From the NCBI GenBank assembly GCA_934096125.1, contig CAKOLB010000005.1, forward strand, positions 14,015 to 78,014: DNA of 64,000 nucleotides, read 5' to 3'. The position numbers and the translations under genes were made by a program. Below, piece by piece: positions 43,436-52,728 of the stretch (position 1 is the stretch's first letter; every line of letters starts with the position of its first letter). The stretch is from an uncultured Bacilli bacterium (GTDB taxonomy: Bacteria; Bacillota_I; Bacilli_A; RF39; UBA660). Under the pieces are notes generated by a model that ran no database searches, was not told the origin of the DNA, and saw nothing but the letters and a program-made list of their open reading frames with translations.

Positions 43436-44707
43436 TTAAATTTTCTTTATAATTTCATCAAAGTCTTGAGCCACTTTGGTTGCACTATATTTCTTCCGTG
43501 CTTCAGAAGACATTTTAACTTCATAATTTTCAAAAATTATTAAATATAAATAATTTTTAATTTCATCTTTAGAGTGAGACATTACAAGTGCACCATTTTC
43601 TCTTAATATATCTGCGCTAATACCATCTAGCATTGTTATTCCCATTATTTTCTTTGAAGCCCCAAGATAATCGGCAAGTTTAGCCGCAAAAAATATATTA
43701 CTTGGAACTATATCAGAAATATTTGCATCAACATGTATCAACCAATCAGATTTGCTCATAATATCTAAGCTTTCAAGATATGTCACACTTTTTTTTACGT
43801 GAACTAAATCTAACATATAATTATCTACTAAATATAGTTTATCATCAGCACTTAAATTTCCATAGAAGTTAAATTCTACTAAATTTGATATTTCCGGAAA
43901 TTCTTCTTGTAATTCCTTGAGTGCTTCAAATAATAAAATCGGAGTTCTAATTGTATCTAAATGGCCAATATAAGTAAATACTTTTTTTTCATTTTTATTA
44001 TTAAATTTGTGATATAATTTCTCATCGTAACTATGAGGTAAAATTATAGATTTTTTATCAAGTTCCTCTTTATTAATATATGTGGATAACATATAGTCTT
44101 TTTGATTAGAACTATTATAAATTACATAATCGCAAAGATTAATTACACTTTCTTGAAAATCAATATTCTTATCAAGAAATAGTTTTTTATTTTTCTTGAT
44201 ATTATTATCAAATAACAAAGATTTTAAAAATCTTTTGGGAGAAAGCATTTCTTTTAATCCCATGTGATGTTCATATCTATTTTTTAAAGAATATGGATTT
44301 TTTATATTTATTGACTTAATAGTAAATGGGTTATGTGCTATTGGATCTCCAAAAGATGCAATCCAAATTATATTTGGTTTTATATTTTTGATTTCTAACC
44401 CAATTTCATGGTCAACTTCTGGCATAGAACGTGTCATTACTATATCATATTTGTTTTTATTTTTTTCAAAATATTTTACTGCTTCTACTTTAAATTCACC
44501 TAAACTTTTAGCTGATGAATAAACTCGCTCTATATTGCTATTTATTTTTATGTCTTCAGACTTTTTATAAGCCCAAGAGTTATTGGTATTTTGAGTATAA
44601 ACATCATAATTATATTTTGAATTATTTAACAACTTGTAAGTAACCAGTCCTTCAGATGAATTAATAGGTGGAAAATACCAACTAATAACTAATATTCTCT
44701 TTGTCAT
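43436..44707 (-). CDS. GT4-type glycosyltransferase
   Basis: The 423 residues start RILVISWYFPPINSSEGLV, typical of GT4 enzymes, with VFTYIGHLDTIRTPILL in the C-terminal Rossmann part and IMSKSDWLIHVDAN / SNIFFAAKLADYLGASKKI near the nucleotide-sugar site. Acceptor and donor are unknown. The stop is followed at once by the next gene's region. Confidence 0.82.
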   Translation of the reverse strand: MTKRILVISWYFPPINSSEGLVTYKLLNNSKYNYDVYTQNTNNSWAYKKSEDIKINSNIERVYSSAKSLGEFKVEAVKYFEKNKNKYDIVMTRSMPEVDHEIGLEIKNIKPNIIWIASFGDPIAHNPFTIKSINIKNPYSLKNRYEHHMGLKEMLSPKRFLKSLLFDNNIKKNKKLFLDKNIDFQESVINLCDYVIYNSSNQKDYMLSTYINKEELDKKSIILPHSYDEKLYHKFNNKNEKKVFTYIGHLDTIRTPILLFEALKELQEEFPEISNLVEFNFYGNLSADDKLYLVDNYMLDLVHVKKSVTYLESLDIMSKSDWLIHVDANISDIVPSNIFFAAKLADYLGASKKIMGITMLDGISADILRENGALVMSHSKDEIKNYLYLIIFENYEVKMSSEARKKYSATKVAQDFDEIIKKI

Positions 44708-45738
44708 TATTTACCTCCTTTCAATTTTCTTAAAACTGTGTATGATTTACTGTATATTTTTCTAAATCTTCTTACAAAGAAAAATCCTGTTTTTCGATGA
44801 CTTCTTGTAAATCCCATTTTATTACTTTCTAAATATAATTCCGGTGATTTTTGCTTTAAATAACTGTCAAAAGCTTTTATTTTCTCATAAGCATCTTTAT
44901 AATCGGTATCATAACTACATAGTATCGTATAATGAGTATAGAGAGTATAGTTTATTATCATTTTTAAATACTCATGTTTTGTTTTACTCAAGTTCTTTTT
45001 TTCGTCTTCAAAATAATCAATCATAAATCTCAAAACTTTTTCATGGTCTTTTTTATTTCTTACAAAAGATGCTGTATTGACGCTTTGGTCTGCTCTACCT
45101 ATAAAATACCGGTAAACATCTAAATCATAAAAGCTAATTGTTTCAACTTTTTTTATTGGCATTAAGTTATATTGCATATCAACATAAAAGGTTTTTTCCA
45201 TAAGCTTAACTTTTGAATCTCTTAAAATTGATGTTTTATATGTCGAGGTTGCCATAACAAAGTATTCTCCGTGTAATTTTTCAAAAAGTGATTTATCAAA
45301 AGAATATGTTGCATTATCTTCAAGTTTATCATACTTTATATATTGAGAAACTCCAGAGTATACATGCTCTTTAGAGTAATTTGTAACTACCAAATCAGAA
45401 TCTTCTTTTTTTAGTTTATTAACTAACTTTATAAAATCTACTGAATTAACCCAGTCATCACTGTCTATGACTCTAAAATACTTACCATTTGCCTCTTTTA
45501 TTCCGACATTTATTGTAGAGCCATGTCCTCCATTTTCTTTTTCAACTAACTTTATAGTGTTTGGATATTTTTTTTGATATTTTTTTACAATATCAACAGA
45601 TCCATCTTTACTTCCATCACTTACAACCAGTAATTCGACAAAATCGTTTGTTTCATTTAATAATAGACTATCTAAGCATCTTTGAATATACTTTTCTGTA
45701 TTATAAACTGGTATTAATACTGTTAAAATTTTTTCCAT
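44707..45738 (-). CDS. GT2 glycosyltransferase
   Basis: The 343 residues have ILTVLIPVYNTEKYIQRC, VVSDGSKDGS, ENGGHGSTINVGI and the DxD-type RVIDSDDWV. It transfers a sugar from a nucleotide donor in the cytoplasm during repeat-unit assembly. It overlaps the GT4 gene by one base. Confidence 0.92.
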   Translation of the reverse strand: MEKILTVLIPVYNTEKYIQRCLDSLLLNETNDFVELLVVSDGSKDGSVDIVKKYQKKYPNTIKLVEKENGGHGSTINVGIKEANGKYFRVIDSDDWVNSVDFIKLVNKLKKEDSDLVVTNYSKEHVYSGVSQYIKYDKLEDNATYSFDKSLFEKLHGEYFVMATSTYKTSILRDSKVKLMEKTFYVDMQYNLMPIKKVETISFYDLDVYRYFIGRADQSVNTASFVRNKKDHEKVLRFMIDYFEDEKKNLSKTKHEYLKMIINYTLYTHYTILCSYDTDYKDAYEKIKAFDSYLKQKSPELYLESNKMGFTRSHRKTGFFFVRRFRKIYSKSYTVLRKLKGGK

Positions 45739-45743
45739 TTAAA

Positions 45744-46514
45744 CTACCTTCTTTCCATAAATTCTAAATACTCATCACACACGTCTTTACTGCCAATTTT
45801 TTGAACTACCCCATGTTCTATCCAAACAACCCTATCACACATTTTTTTTATTTGCTCTATAGAATGGGAAACAAATAAAACCGTTGTTCCTCCGCCAATC
45901 ATGCTACGCATCTTGTTTTCACTTTTCGTTTGAAAAGCTATATCCCCTACTGAAAGAATTTCATCAACAATTAATATCTCAGGGTCAACAATTGTAGCGA
46001 TTGAAAAGGCTAGCCTTGCAACCATTCCTGATGAAAAATTTCGAACAGGTACATCTAAGAAATCTTTAAGTTCTGAGAAGTCAACAATCTCTTGAAACTT
46101 GGAGTCAATAAGTTCTTTAGAGTATCCCATAACAGCGCCATTTAGATAAATGTTTTCTCTCGCTGTTAAATCCATATCGAAACCAGCACCAAGTTCAATC
46201 ATTGGACAAATATTTCCGTAGACATCAACTTTTCCTTTCGTTGGTTTCATAACACCAGCGACAACTTTTAAAAGTGTTGATTTACCAGCACCATTTGAAC
46301 CGATAAAGCCGACAACTTCTCCTTTTTGAATGGTAAAGTCGACATCTTTTAAAGCCCAAAACTCATTATTCTTTTTATTTTTTTTCTTTTTATTTTTATC
46401 AAATAAATCAACAAAGGCTTGTTTTAGCGAAAAACCTTTTTCAATACCTAGGTTAAATCGCATAGATACATTTTTTACATCAATCATTATATTTTCATCT
46501 TTATTTTTTTCCAT
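45744..46514 (-). CDS. tagH: ABC exporter ATPase, TagH/Wzt-like
   Basis: Of about 256 residues, Walker A is GFIGSNGAGKSTLLK, the signature is RNFSSGMVARLAFSIA, Walker B is PEILIVDEIL, and the H-loop is VLFVSHS. The short linker (KKKKNKKNNEFWAL) before the core is typical of teichoic-acid and polysaccharide exporters. I chose the ATG at 46514 (AGGGGTGAAAAT); the frame is open further upstream. It pairs with the permease gene just before it. Confidence 0.92.
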   Translation of the reverse strand: MEKNKDENIMIDVKNVSMRFNLGIEKGFSLKQAFVDLFDKNKKKKNKKNNEFWALKDVDFTIQKGEVVGFIGSNGAGKSTLLKVVAGVMKPTKGKVDVYGNICPMIELGAGFDMDLTARENIYLNGAVMGYSKELIDSKFQEIVDFSELKDFLDVPVRNFSSGMVARLAFSIATIVDPEILIVDEILSVGDIAFQTKSENKMRSMIGGGTTVLFVSHSIEQIKKMCDRVVWIEHGVVQKIGSKDVCDEYLEFMERR

Positions 46515-46524
46515 ATTTTCACCC

Positions 46525-47319
46525 CTATACATAATAGATAAACTTATCTTGTTTTTTCTTGAAAACAAATATTCCTAAGAAAAAGACAACAAATCCAGAG
46601 ATAAAGCAACCGGCAAATTGACCTACAGTAGGACAATTATGATATAAAATAATAGTTCTTGCAAAATTTATTATTTGATACATTGGATTAAACTTTAAAA
46701 TAAAGGCAAAGGTTGGATCTAAAATCTTGATATCATACATAATTGGAGTAAGGTATGTCCAAATAGTAGTTATGATGCCATAGATATAGAACATATCTCG
46801 TAAAAAGACAGAGATAGTTGCTAAAATAAAGCCCATTCCGATAGTGAATAAAAATAAACAAAGAAATGAAAATGGTAAAAGTAGGTGCCACCAACATAAA
46901 CCAGTACCCGTTAAGATTATGACTGCATACAAAGGAATTAAAGTAAGTAAAAAGTTAATTCCAACAAATAAGCATTTTGATAATGGGAATATATACTTAG
47001 GTATATATACTTTGTTTATTAAACTAAAGTTAGCAACTACACTACTCATAGCTAAGTTTGAAGCTTCACTAAAGTAGTTAAAGTATGTAAGCCCAATAAG
47101 TAAATAGGCAAGATAACTTACTCCTGGAGTTGAAAATTTAAAGACATTGGAAAAGACAATTGCCATAACTGCCATCATTAAGACAGGATATAACAAGCTC
47201 CATAAAACTCCTAAAGCACTTCTTTTATATTTTACTTTAAAATCTCTTGATACCAACTGTTCTAATAAAAAGCCATATTTTTTATAGGTATACTTTAAAT
47301 TATTTATTACTTTATTCAT
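46525..47319 (-). CDS. tagG: ABC exporter permease, TagG/Wzm-like
   Basis: The 264 residues have six membrane helices of the ABC-2 type. LVSRDFKVKYKRSALGVLWSLLYP at the start is the family signature, and the gene ends in FLGIFVFKKKQDKF. With the ATPase it exports undecaprenyl-linked polysaccharide or teichoic acid. The gap to the ATPase start is 10 bp. Confidence 0.92.
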   Translation of the reverse strand: MNKVINNLKYTYKKYGFLLEQLVSRDFKVKYKRSALGVLWSLLYPVLMMAVMAIVFSNVFKFSTPGVSYLAYLLIGLTYFNYFSEASNLAMSSVVANFSLINKVYIPKYIFPLSKCLFVGINFLLTLIPLYAVIILTGTGLCWWHLLLPFSFLCLFLFTIGMGFILATISVFLRDMFYIYGIITTIWTYLTPIMYDIKILDPTFAFILKFNPMYQIINFARTIILYHNCPTVGQFAGCFISGFVVFFLGIFVFKKKQDKFIYYV

Positions 47320-47353
47320 ATAAAATATCCTTTCTACCCGTATTATAACAAAA

Positions 47354-47375
47354 AAGATTGATTAATATCAACCTT
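47354..47375 (-). terminator. Terminator between the 96-residue gene and the exporter genes
   Basis: A 9-bp stem with one mismatch (AAGGTTGAT / ATCAATCTT) is followed by TTTTTT on the minus strand. Confidence 0.7.
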
Positions 47376-47402
47376 TATTCATGAATTTAAGGGGCTTCAT
47401 TA

Positions 47403-47693
47403 TTATCCATATAATCGTTTCAAACATACTTTGGTTTGATTACTATACTCTATAAAGATAACATCTTCATCATCTGCGCTTTTGATAGCTCGGCCATAAG
47501 GGCTTTTTAAATCACCGAATGTTACCATCTGCTTGTCAATCTTGGAAAGAAGACTATCGTTTATATAGAAAAAGTCATTAATATTAGGTTTAATAACATT
47601 ACCAAGAAAATCTATGTTAATACGATACTTATCACTACCACTTTCTAAAAAGTAATTATCATTATCTTTTTGGACTACTACTAATTTCTTCAT
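47403..47693 (-). CDS. Small protein of unknown function in the polysaccharide locus
   Basis: This is a 96-residue soluble protein starting MKKLVVVQKDNDNYFLESG after AAAGGATGG. It is predicted mostly beta, with no Cys pairs and no membrane helix. I recognise no family. Its start lies inside the end of the leucine-rich-repeat gene (32-bp overlap), so the two are probably made together. Confidence 0.6.
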   Translation of the reverse strand: MKKLVVVQKDNDNYFLESGSDKYRINIDFLGNVIKPNINDFFYINDSLLSKIDKQMVTFGDLKSPYGRAIKSADDEDVIFIEYSNQTKVCLKRLYG

Positions 47694-49221
47694 TTTCCAT
47701 CCTTTCTCTTATCTTAGCAAAACTATTTTCTCCCATTGTCGTAATACTTTCAATAACATAGCTTGGTAATTTATCATTTTTAGAAAGAACATTTTTACCA
47801 ACTACTTCAAGACTTGGAGCATTTAAATAAGATAGCTCTTGGTTATTTTCAAGAACATTACTTCCTATTATTTTTAAATTAGGTGCTATAAAACTTTCTA
47901 GTTTATCACATAACCTAAAGGCTGATGAACCAATCACTGTTAATCTTGGAGCATAAAAAGTTTTTATTTTTGCATTGTAAAAAGCATTTTCACCAATAGT
48001 TTTCAAAAGAGGAAAATCGAGTTGTTTTTCTCCAGAAATCATAGTAAGCGAACCATCTCCTAGGTGTTCTAAATTATAAAGTTTCATCTTTTCCAAACTA
48101 GTAATATTTTGTAAAAAGTAAGAACCGGTGATAATTAAATTATTCATCTCTAGACTTTCTAAACTACCTATGCTTGATAGAAAATGACTAGGAACTGATT
48201 TAACATTATTATTTTTATACTTAATTATTGTATGATTTTGAACGGTAATATTTATTACACCTTGTTTTTCATCACTTGGAAAGATACTTATTTCTTTAGT
48301 ATCATCGTCATTTAATACTTCAATCTTCTTGATATTCGGTATACTAGTTGGAAAACTATCTTGCAATGTATTATCATAAACCTTTACTTTTTTATTAACT
48401 AAATCTATTAAAAAGGTGTTAAACATGATATATTTTTCCAATGGTAGCTTTTTAACGACAAAATTATCAATTATAACGTTATTGTAACAATAATAAATAT
48501 TATTTTTTTCTAAAAAGTATTTATAATATTTTCCATCACTAGCCCGAACATAACCGTTTAATTCAAAAGCTTCGGTAGTAGTTCTTTGTTCCATACCATA
48601 AAACACTGCAAAACTTTCTGTAAGACCAGCGATAATATTATCTAAGTTACATGAAAATGTATTGTTAGGGTCTTGAACATGATGATTGTATCTATTTGTA
48701 ATTAATAAAGTATTGTAATCATCTCTACTAAACTGAATACTTATAACACTTGTTCCATATTCATCTTGCCTTAATGGATGTGGAAAATTTTCTCTTTTTA
48801 TTTTATCTACATCTTTTTTAACCGCAAAGAAGACATAGCACCTTCGCAAACGATTATCATTGAATGTACAAAGTTCTTCGCCAGGAGCAAAATACTTTTT
48901 AAACTTTTGGATATCATCCTCACTGCGGCATGTATATAAATGATAACCCGCTTTAGATAAAAGTTCATCGGGTGGCAATACATTGCCAAGATGGTCAAAC
49001 TCCTCAATAATTCCGGCTTTATGATATATATAATTTTTAAATAAAGTAACTCGGCCATTTTGCATAATATCTTCACATAAGCTACGATTAAAATCAAAAT
49101 TTTCAGAAAAAAGTTTCCAAAGTAAACCTTTTTGTTCTAGAATAGCTGGAAATAGATTTCTTGCTAAATGCATCATATTTTCTCCATAATGTTTTTTTAT
49201 CATTTTCAAATCATCATTCAC
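47662..49221 (-). CDS. Leucine-rich-repeat (BspA-type) protein of unknown role
   Basis: The frame of up to 522 residues has a polar N-terminal region (1-300) with no known motif. Residues about 345-500 are BspA/LRR_5-like repeats with the pattern FxxxxLxxIGxxAFxxxxxLxxxxAP (for example TVIGSSAFRLCDKLESF). No signal peptide is seen, so it is probably cytoplasmic. A GTG at 49221 has the better-spaced AGGAAG; the ATG at 49230 also works. It lies between the polymerase and exporter genes. Confidence 0.6.
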   Translation of the reverse strand: MNDDLKMIKKHYGENMMHLARNLFPAILEQKGLLWKLFSENFDFNRSLCEDIMQNGRVTLFKNYIYHKAGIIEEFDHLGNVLPPDELLSKAGYHLYTCRSEDDIQKFKKYFAPGEELCTFNDNRLRRCYVFFAVKKDVDKIKRENFPHPLRQDEYGTSVISIQFSRDDYNTLLITNRYNHHVQDPNNTFSCNLDNIIAGLTESFAVFYGMEQRTTTEAFELNGYVRASDGKYYKYFLEKNNIYYCYNNVIIDNFVVKKLPLEKYIMFNTFLIDLVNKKVKVYDNTLQDSFPTSIPNIKKIEVLNDDDTKEISIFPSDEKQGVINITVQNHTIIKYKNNNVKSVPSHFLSSIGSLESLEMNNLIITGSYFLQNITSLEKMKLYNLEHLGDGSLTMISGEKQLDFPLLKTIGENAFYNAKIKTFYAPRLTVIGSSAFRLCDKLESFIAPNLKIIGSNVLENNQELSYLNAPSLEVVGKNVLSKNDKLPSYVIESITTMGENSFAKIRERMENEEISSSPKR

Positions 49222-50650
49222 GAATATCATCTTCCTTTCTAAATATCATACTACTTATAAAAATAAATGGCAAAGCTATATTAAGTGAGTTTAAAATGTT
49301 TCCAGTTAGGTATGATGCGAAACAAAATAGCAGGATTACAGTGCTAAATGTAAAAGCATACATGCTTTGTTTTTTAAAAAAGTTATAAATGCTATAGATA
49401 GATAAGGCAAAGTAAACGAAAAGTAAAACAAGCATGCCAACAAGACCAAAGGCATAGTACTGAAGTACAAAGTCTTTTTCTAAATTGACAATATTTTGAA
49501 TGCGAGTATTACTAATGCCTAAGAGTTTATCACTTTTTTTATTGTTAATCTCTACTACTCTTTTGATAATGGACTTTTCAGTGTGTCTATAAGTCATTTC
49601 TTCTGGTTTATTATTTAAAACATAATCATACCAAAACTCTTCATCATACTTAATTGGATATTTATTTTCAAAAAAATCACTTGGTAAATAATCTTTATTA
49701 TAATGCTCATAAACATATTGGGTTTTCGTATCAAGGGTTTTAGCATCAATCACATTTACACTGGTAGTAACGCTTTCTTCCTTTAGTGCTTCTCTATTTA
49801 ACTCACTATGCCTAGAGCTGTAAGGTGATATAGGAAGTAAAATAAACCAAAGAGCTAGAGGAATAAGTAAGAGAAAAGTTCTTTTCTTAATCTTTTCTTT
49901 ATTATAAATGCTAAATGCGATATAAAAAAGTAAATAACAAATGAGGGTAAGTAAACCTCCTAAAGAGGAAACCCGAGTACCAAGCATTAAATTAGTAACA
50001 GTAATTAATAAAATATAGATTATATCCTTTTTACTACATGTTAGATAGTTATAAAGAAGCGGAATTAAAATTATTAAAGTAAATACAGATATTTGATTAG
50101 CATACATAAACATCCCTTTACTTGCAATATCTTGGTAGTAATAACCTTTATTCCAAGTAAATATATTATGAGTAATTAAACCATCTTTATAAGAAGAGAG
50201 GCTTAGACCAAAAATATTAGTAATAATAATTGATAAACATATGAAAAGACACCACGCTTTAATTACAAACATATACTTTTTGTAAGGTATTTTTTGATAA
50301 TATAAAATATATAGTAAAGTAATTGGGGTGATAAGCTTTAAAATAGTTAAGCCTTCTTTAACAATGTTATAATTAAAATCTCCTGGGACTAAAGACGTAA
50401 AGGAATGATTATGAAAAATATTTAAAAGATAATAAATTAAAGAAACTATATAATATATAAATAAATATTTACATTTACTTCGGGAAGGCTTAATAAAGAT
50501 AAGAGTAAATAATAAAAGGATAAATGTAACAACAAGCATGAAAAGGGTTGTTAAATGATTATAGAAAAAAATAGTACTAAATAAGGGAAATAAAAAAAGA
50601 AAAAGTAACGTACTATTTTCTAAAATGTTTTGTTTAGTTACTTTTTTCAT
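49214..50650 (-). CDS. O-antigen ligase/polymerase-like membrane protein (Wzy-type)
   Basis: About 478 residues have 11-12 membrane helices and a large extracytoplasmic loop (about 285-395), the layout of Wzy/O-antigen-ligase enzymes. LMLGTRVSSLGGLL lies in the usual conserved region. It would join repeat units on the outer face. The ATG at 50650 follows AGGGGAGAG; the frame extends back to 50671. Confidence 0.75.
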   Translation of the reverse strand: MKKVTKQNILENSTLLFLFLFPLFSTIFFYNHLTTLFMLVVTFILLLFTLIFIKPSRSKCKYLFIYYIVSLIYYLLNIFHNHSFTSLVPGDFNYNIVKEGLTILKLITPITLLYILYYQKIPYKKYMFVIKAWCLFICLSIIITNIFGLSLSSYKDGLITHNIFTWNKGYYYQDIASKGMFMYANQISVFTLIILIPLLYNYLTCSKKDIIYILLITVTNLMLGTRVSSLGGLLTLICYLLFYIAFSIYNKEKIKKRTFLLLIPLALWFILLPISPYSSRHSELNREALKEESVTTSVNVIDAKTLDTKTQYVYEHYNKDYLPSDFFENKYPIKYDEEFWYDYVLNNKPEEMTYRHTEKSIIKRVVEINNKKSDKLLGISNTRIQNIVNLEKDFVLQYYAFGLVGMLVLLFVYFALSIYSIYNFFKKQSMYAFTFSTVILLFCFASYLTGNILNSLNIALPFIFISSMIFRKEDDIRE

Positions 50651-51701
50651 GTTCTCTCCCCTTTTTGTCATGACTAAATAAAATATCAGTTTTTAAAACG
50701 ATAAATAATAATAAAATCATAAGAATGATGTATACAGCGATGGCAATTTGATTATCACCAAGGCTATAAAAAATTGAAACAGTTGCAAAAGCTATATCAA
50801 TTGCATAAATTATTAAAATGCTGGCAACCGGGCTGTATTTCATCTTTAAAAGTTGGTGATGAAAGTGTTCTTTGTCTGCCTCAGCGATATTTTGTCCTTT
50901 TAAAAGTCTTCTAAGAATAGCAAATATTGTATCAAATATAGGGATTGCTAGTATTAAAATAGGAACTATTAAAGATGTAAATGTTGTAACTTTATAGCCT
51001 AGTAAAGCAATGATTGATATCATAAAACCTAAAAATAAACTGCCACTATCTCCCATGAAAATGCGGGCGGGTGGAAAATTATGAACCAGAAAACCTAGGG
51101 TTGAACCAAGCATAATAAGTGAAAGAATTACATCTAGGCCGCCTAGTCTATTTAGAATGAAAGCAATAATAGCAATCGTTAAAAAGTAAATAGCACCTAT
51201 GCCACTGGCAAGGCCATCTAAGCCATCAATTAAATTAATTGCATTAGTTATGCCGACAATAAAAACAATTGAAATAAGATTGCCAAAAAATTCACTAAAA
51301 TACAGTTTATAGCCTAAAAATGATACTTCTTTTAAAGTAAGGGCGCCATATATGACGACGATCGATGCTGATATGATTTGCACAACAAGCTTATAACGCG
51401 CTGGCACTGGTTTAATATCATCAAATATTCCCACAAGAACTAAAAGAAAACTGGCAATTAAAATTGAAATCATTTGGGTATTAATCTCCCCATACAACAT
51501 GTAGCCAAGTAAGAAGGAAATATATATTGCAAGTCCTCCCAAACGAGGCATCGGTTTTTTATGTATTTTCCTAGCATTTGGCATATCCAAAGCACCAACA
51601 TGATAAGCAATTTTTTTAACGATAGGAACTAAACTAATACTAGTTAAAAATGTAACCAAAACTATTATAAACACACTATGATTATTTACTACTAATTTCA
51701 T
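50634..51701 (-). CDS. tagO: Undecaprenyl-phosphate GlcNAc-1-phosphate transferase
   Basis: This is the initiating enzyme of the locus (WecA/TagO, MraY superfamily): it moves GlcNAc-1-P onto undecaprenyl phosphate. The 355 residues have about 10 membrane helices and the motifs ARKIHKKPMPRLGGLA, NAINLIDGLDGLASG, ARIFMGDSGSLFLGF and EHFHHQLLKM. It is the first gene after a good promoter, so it leads the whole minus-strand locus. Confidence 0.95.
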   Translation of the reverse strand: MKLVVNNHSVFIIVLVTFLTSISLVPIVKKIAYHVGALDMPNARKIHKKPMPRLGGLAIYISFLLGYMLYGEINTQMISILIASFLLVLVGIFDDIKPVPARYKLVVQIISASIVVIYGALTLKEVSFLGYKLYFSEFFGNLISIVFIVGITNAINLIDGLDGLASGIGAIYFLTIAIIAFILNRLGGLDVILSLIMLGSTLGFLVHNFPPARIFMGDSGSLFLGFMISIIALLGYKVTTFTSLIVPILILAIPIFDTIFAILRRLLKGQNIAEADKEHFHHQLLKMKYSPVASILIIYAIDIAFATVSIFYSLGDNQIAIAVYIILMILLLFIVLKTDILFSHDKKGREHEKSN

Positions 51702-51742
51702 AGAAACTCCTTTTTCTTATTATATCCAATCCCCTTAGAAAA

Positions 51743-51771
51743 ATTATACTATAAATAAAAAAAGACGGCAA
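51743..51771 (-). promoter_or_regulatory. Promoter of the polysaccharide locus
   Basis: On the minus strand TTGCCG (51766-51771) and TATAAT (51743-51748) are spaced by 17 bp, giving a leader of about 35 bases to the tagO start, which has GGAG. Confidence 0.7.
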
Positions 51772-51928
51772 GAAATAACTTGACATCTCCTCACCTTTGT
51801 TATAGCATATAACTACCGGAGGCATTTAAGCCTTGTCATGGTCGATAGTTAGATTTTGAATAATTTTATTTAAGCGTAAATTTTAAGTACGCCAAACTAA
51901 CTGGGGAAAGCTGCTCTAAGCAGTTTTT
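51757..51928 (+). ncRNA. Candidate structured RNA between tagO and the DUF3800 gene
   Basis: This segment has no plausible gene but nested pairings: AACTACCG with CGATAGTT enclosing GGC/GCC, AGTTAGATTT with AAACTAACT, GCGTA with TACGC. A good plus-strand terminator, GCTGCTCTAAGCAG followed by seven T residues, closes it (51908-51930). A weak plus-strand -10 (TATACT) precedes it. On the minus strand there is also a short 12-codon frame after AAAGGTGAGGAG, so a decayed type I toxin region is an alternative. The strand is uncertain. Confidence 0.35.
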
Positions 51929-51930
51929 TT
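51908..51930 (+). terminator. Terminator downstream of the candidate RNA
   Basis: An 8-bp stem AAGCTGCT / AGCAGTTT with a 3-base loop leads into a T-run on the plus strand, overlapping the stop of the convergent DUF3800 gene. Confidence 0.7.
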
Positions 51931-52631
51931 CATGGTAAAAATAAATTATAATTAACAAAATGGGATAACTTCGAAGATGAATTTTGGTTATCAATTGTTT
52001 GTAAAGATATTTTTCTAATAGTGCCAGCGAGTAAATCAGCAGCTTGGATGCTAAAGCTAGTGCGCGAGTCTTGATACTTAATATCAAGTTTTAATTCACT
52101 AAAAATAATAGGATTTATATGCACTCCATAGTTAAAACTACTTATTCCATATTTAAGTTCTTCCAAAAGCCCATCTTTTAAATTATAGTAGCCATTACTT
52201 TTAGTAGTTTGGTTATCAATATTAATCACTATTTTTACTGGTTTAAATGGATTTATTTTACTTTCTTTAATTAACTTATTTATTAGTTCTTTAACCATTC
52301 TTCTAATGCTATAATCTAAAAATCTTCCTTTTGCAGCTTTACTTTTAATGATATGCTTATATACTTTGGAGTTATTAATAACAAGACCAACAACATAATA
52401 CTTTTTTAAGTAGTTCATAATTCTTCGTTTATCTTGAGGCTTTATATTGATATTTTTTATTTCAGTATTTTCCTCATACTTTTCTTTAATGCTTTTAATA
52501 ATACTCCGATACTGAGTAATGAACTTATCTTTTTCATGTTTTGAAAAAAATATTATTCCTCCATATACACTTAGTCTTTCCTTAGTAGATAATTTACCGG
52601 AGTCATCTAAATTAATATATATTTCCTGCAT
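51930..52631 (-). CDS. DUF3800 protein
   Basis: The frame starts MQEIYINLDDSGKLS, where the DDSG block is the family's N-terminal acidic motif. Later come KIVINIDNQTTKSN and the C-terminal FSIQAADLLAGTIR with a second Asp, as in nuclease-like RNase H folds. The family is found near mobile and defence genes, but its function is unknown. It ends with TGA. It is isolated here. Confidence 0.8.
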   Translation of the reverse strand: MQEIYINLDDSGKLSTKERLSVYGGIIFFSKHEKDKFITQYRSIIKSIKEKYEENTEIKNINIKPQDKRRIMNYLKKYYVVGLVINNSKVYKHIIKSKAAKGRFLDYSIRRMVKELINKLIKESKINPFKPVKIVINIDNQTTKSNGYYNLKDGLLEELKYGISSFNYGVHINPIIFSELKLDIKYQDSRTSFSIQAADLLAGTIRKISLQTIDNQNSSSKLSHFVNYNLFLP

Positions 52632-52706
52632 GTTAATCACCAAGAAGTTATTCTAACAAATATACAGAAAATACTAAATATGTTTGACAATTATTTGACA
52701 GATAAA

Positions 52707-52728
52707 AAAGCCACTACTGCGTGACTTT
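52707..52728 (-). terminator. Terminator after the cohesin-like gene
   Basis: An 8-bp stem with one mismatch (AAAGTCAC / GTGGCTTT) is followed by TTTTTT on the minus strand. Confidence 0.7.
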
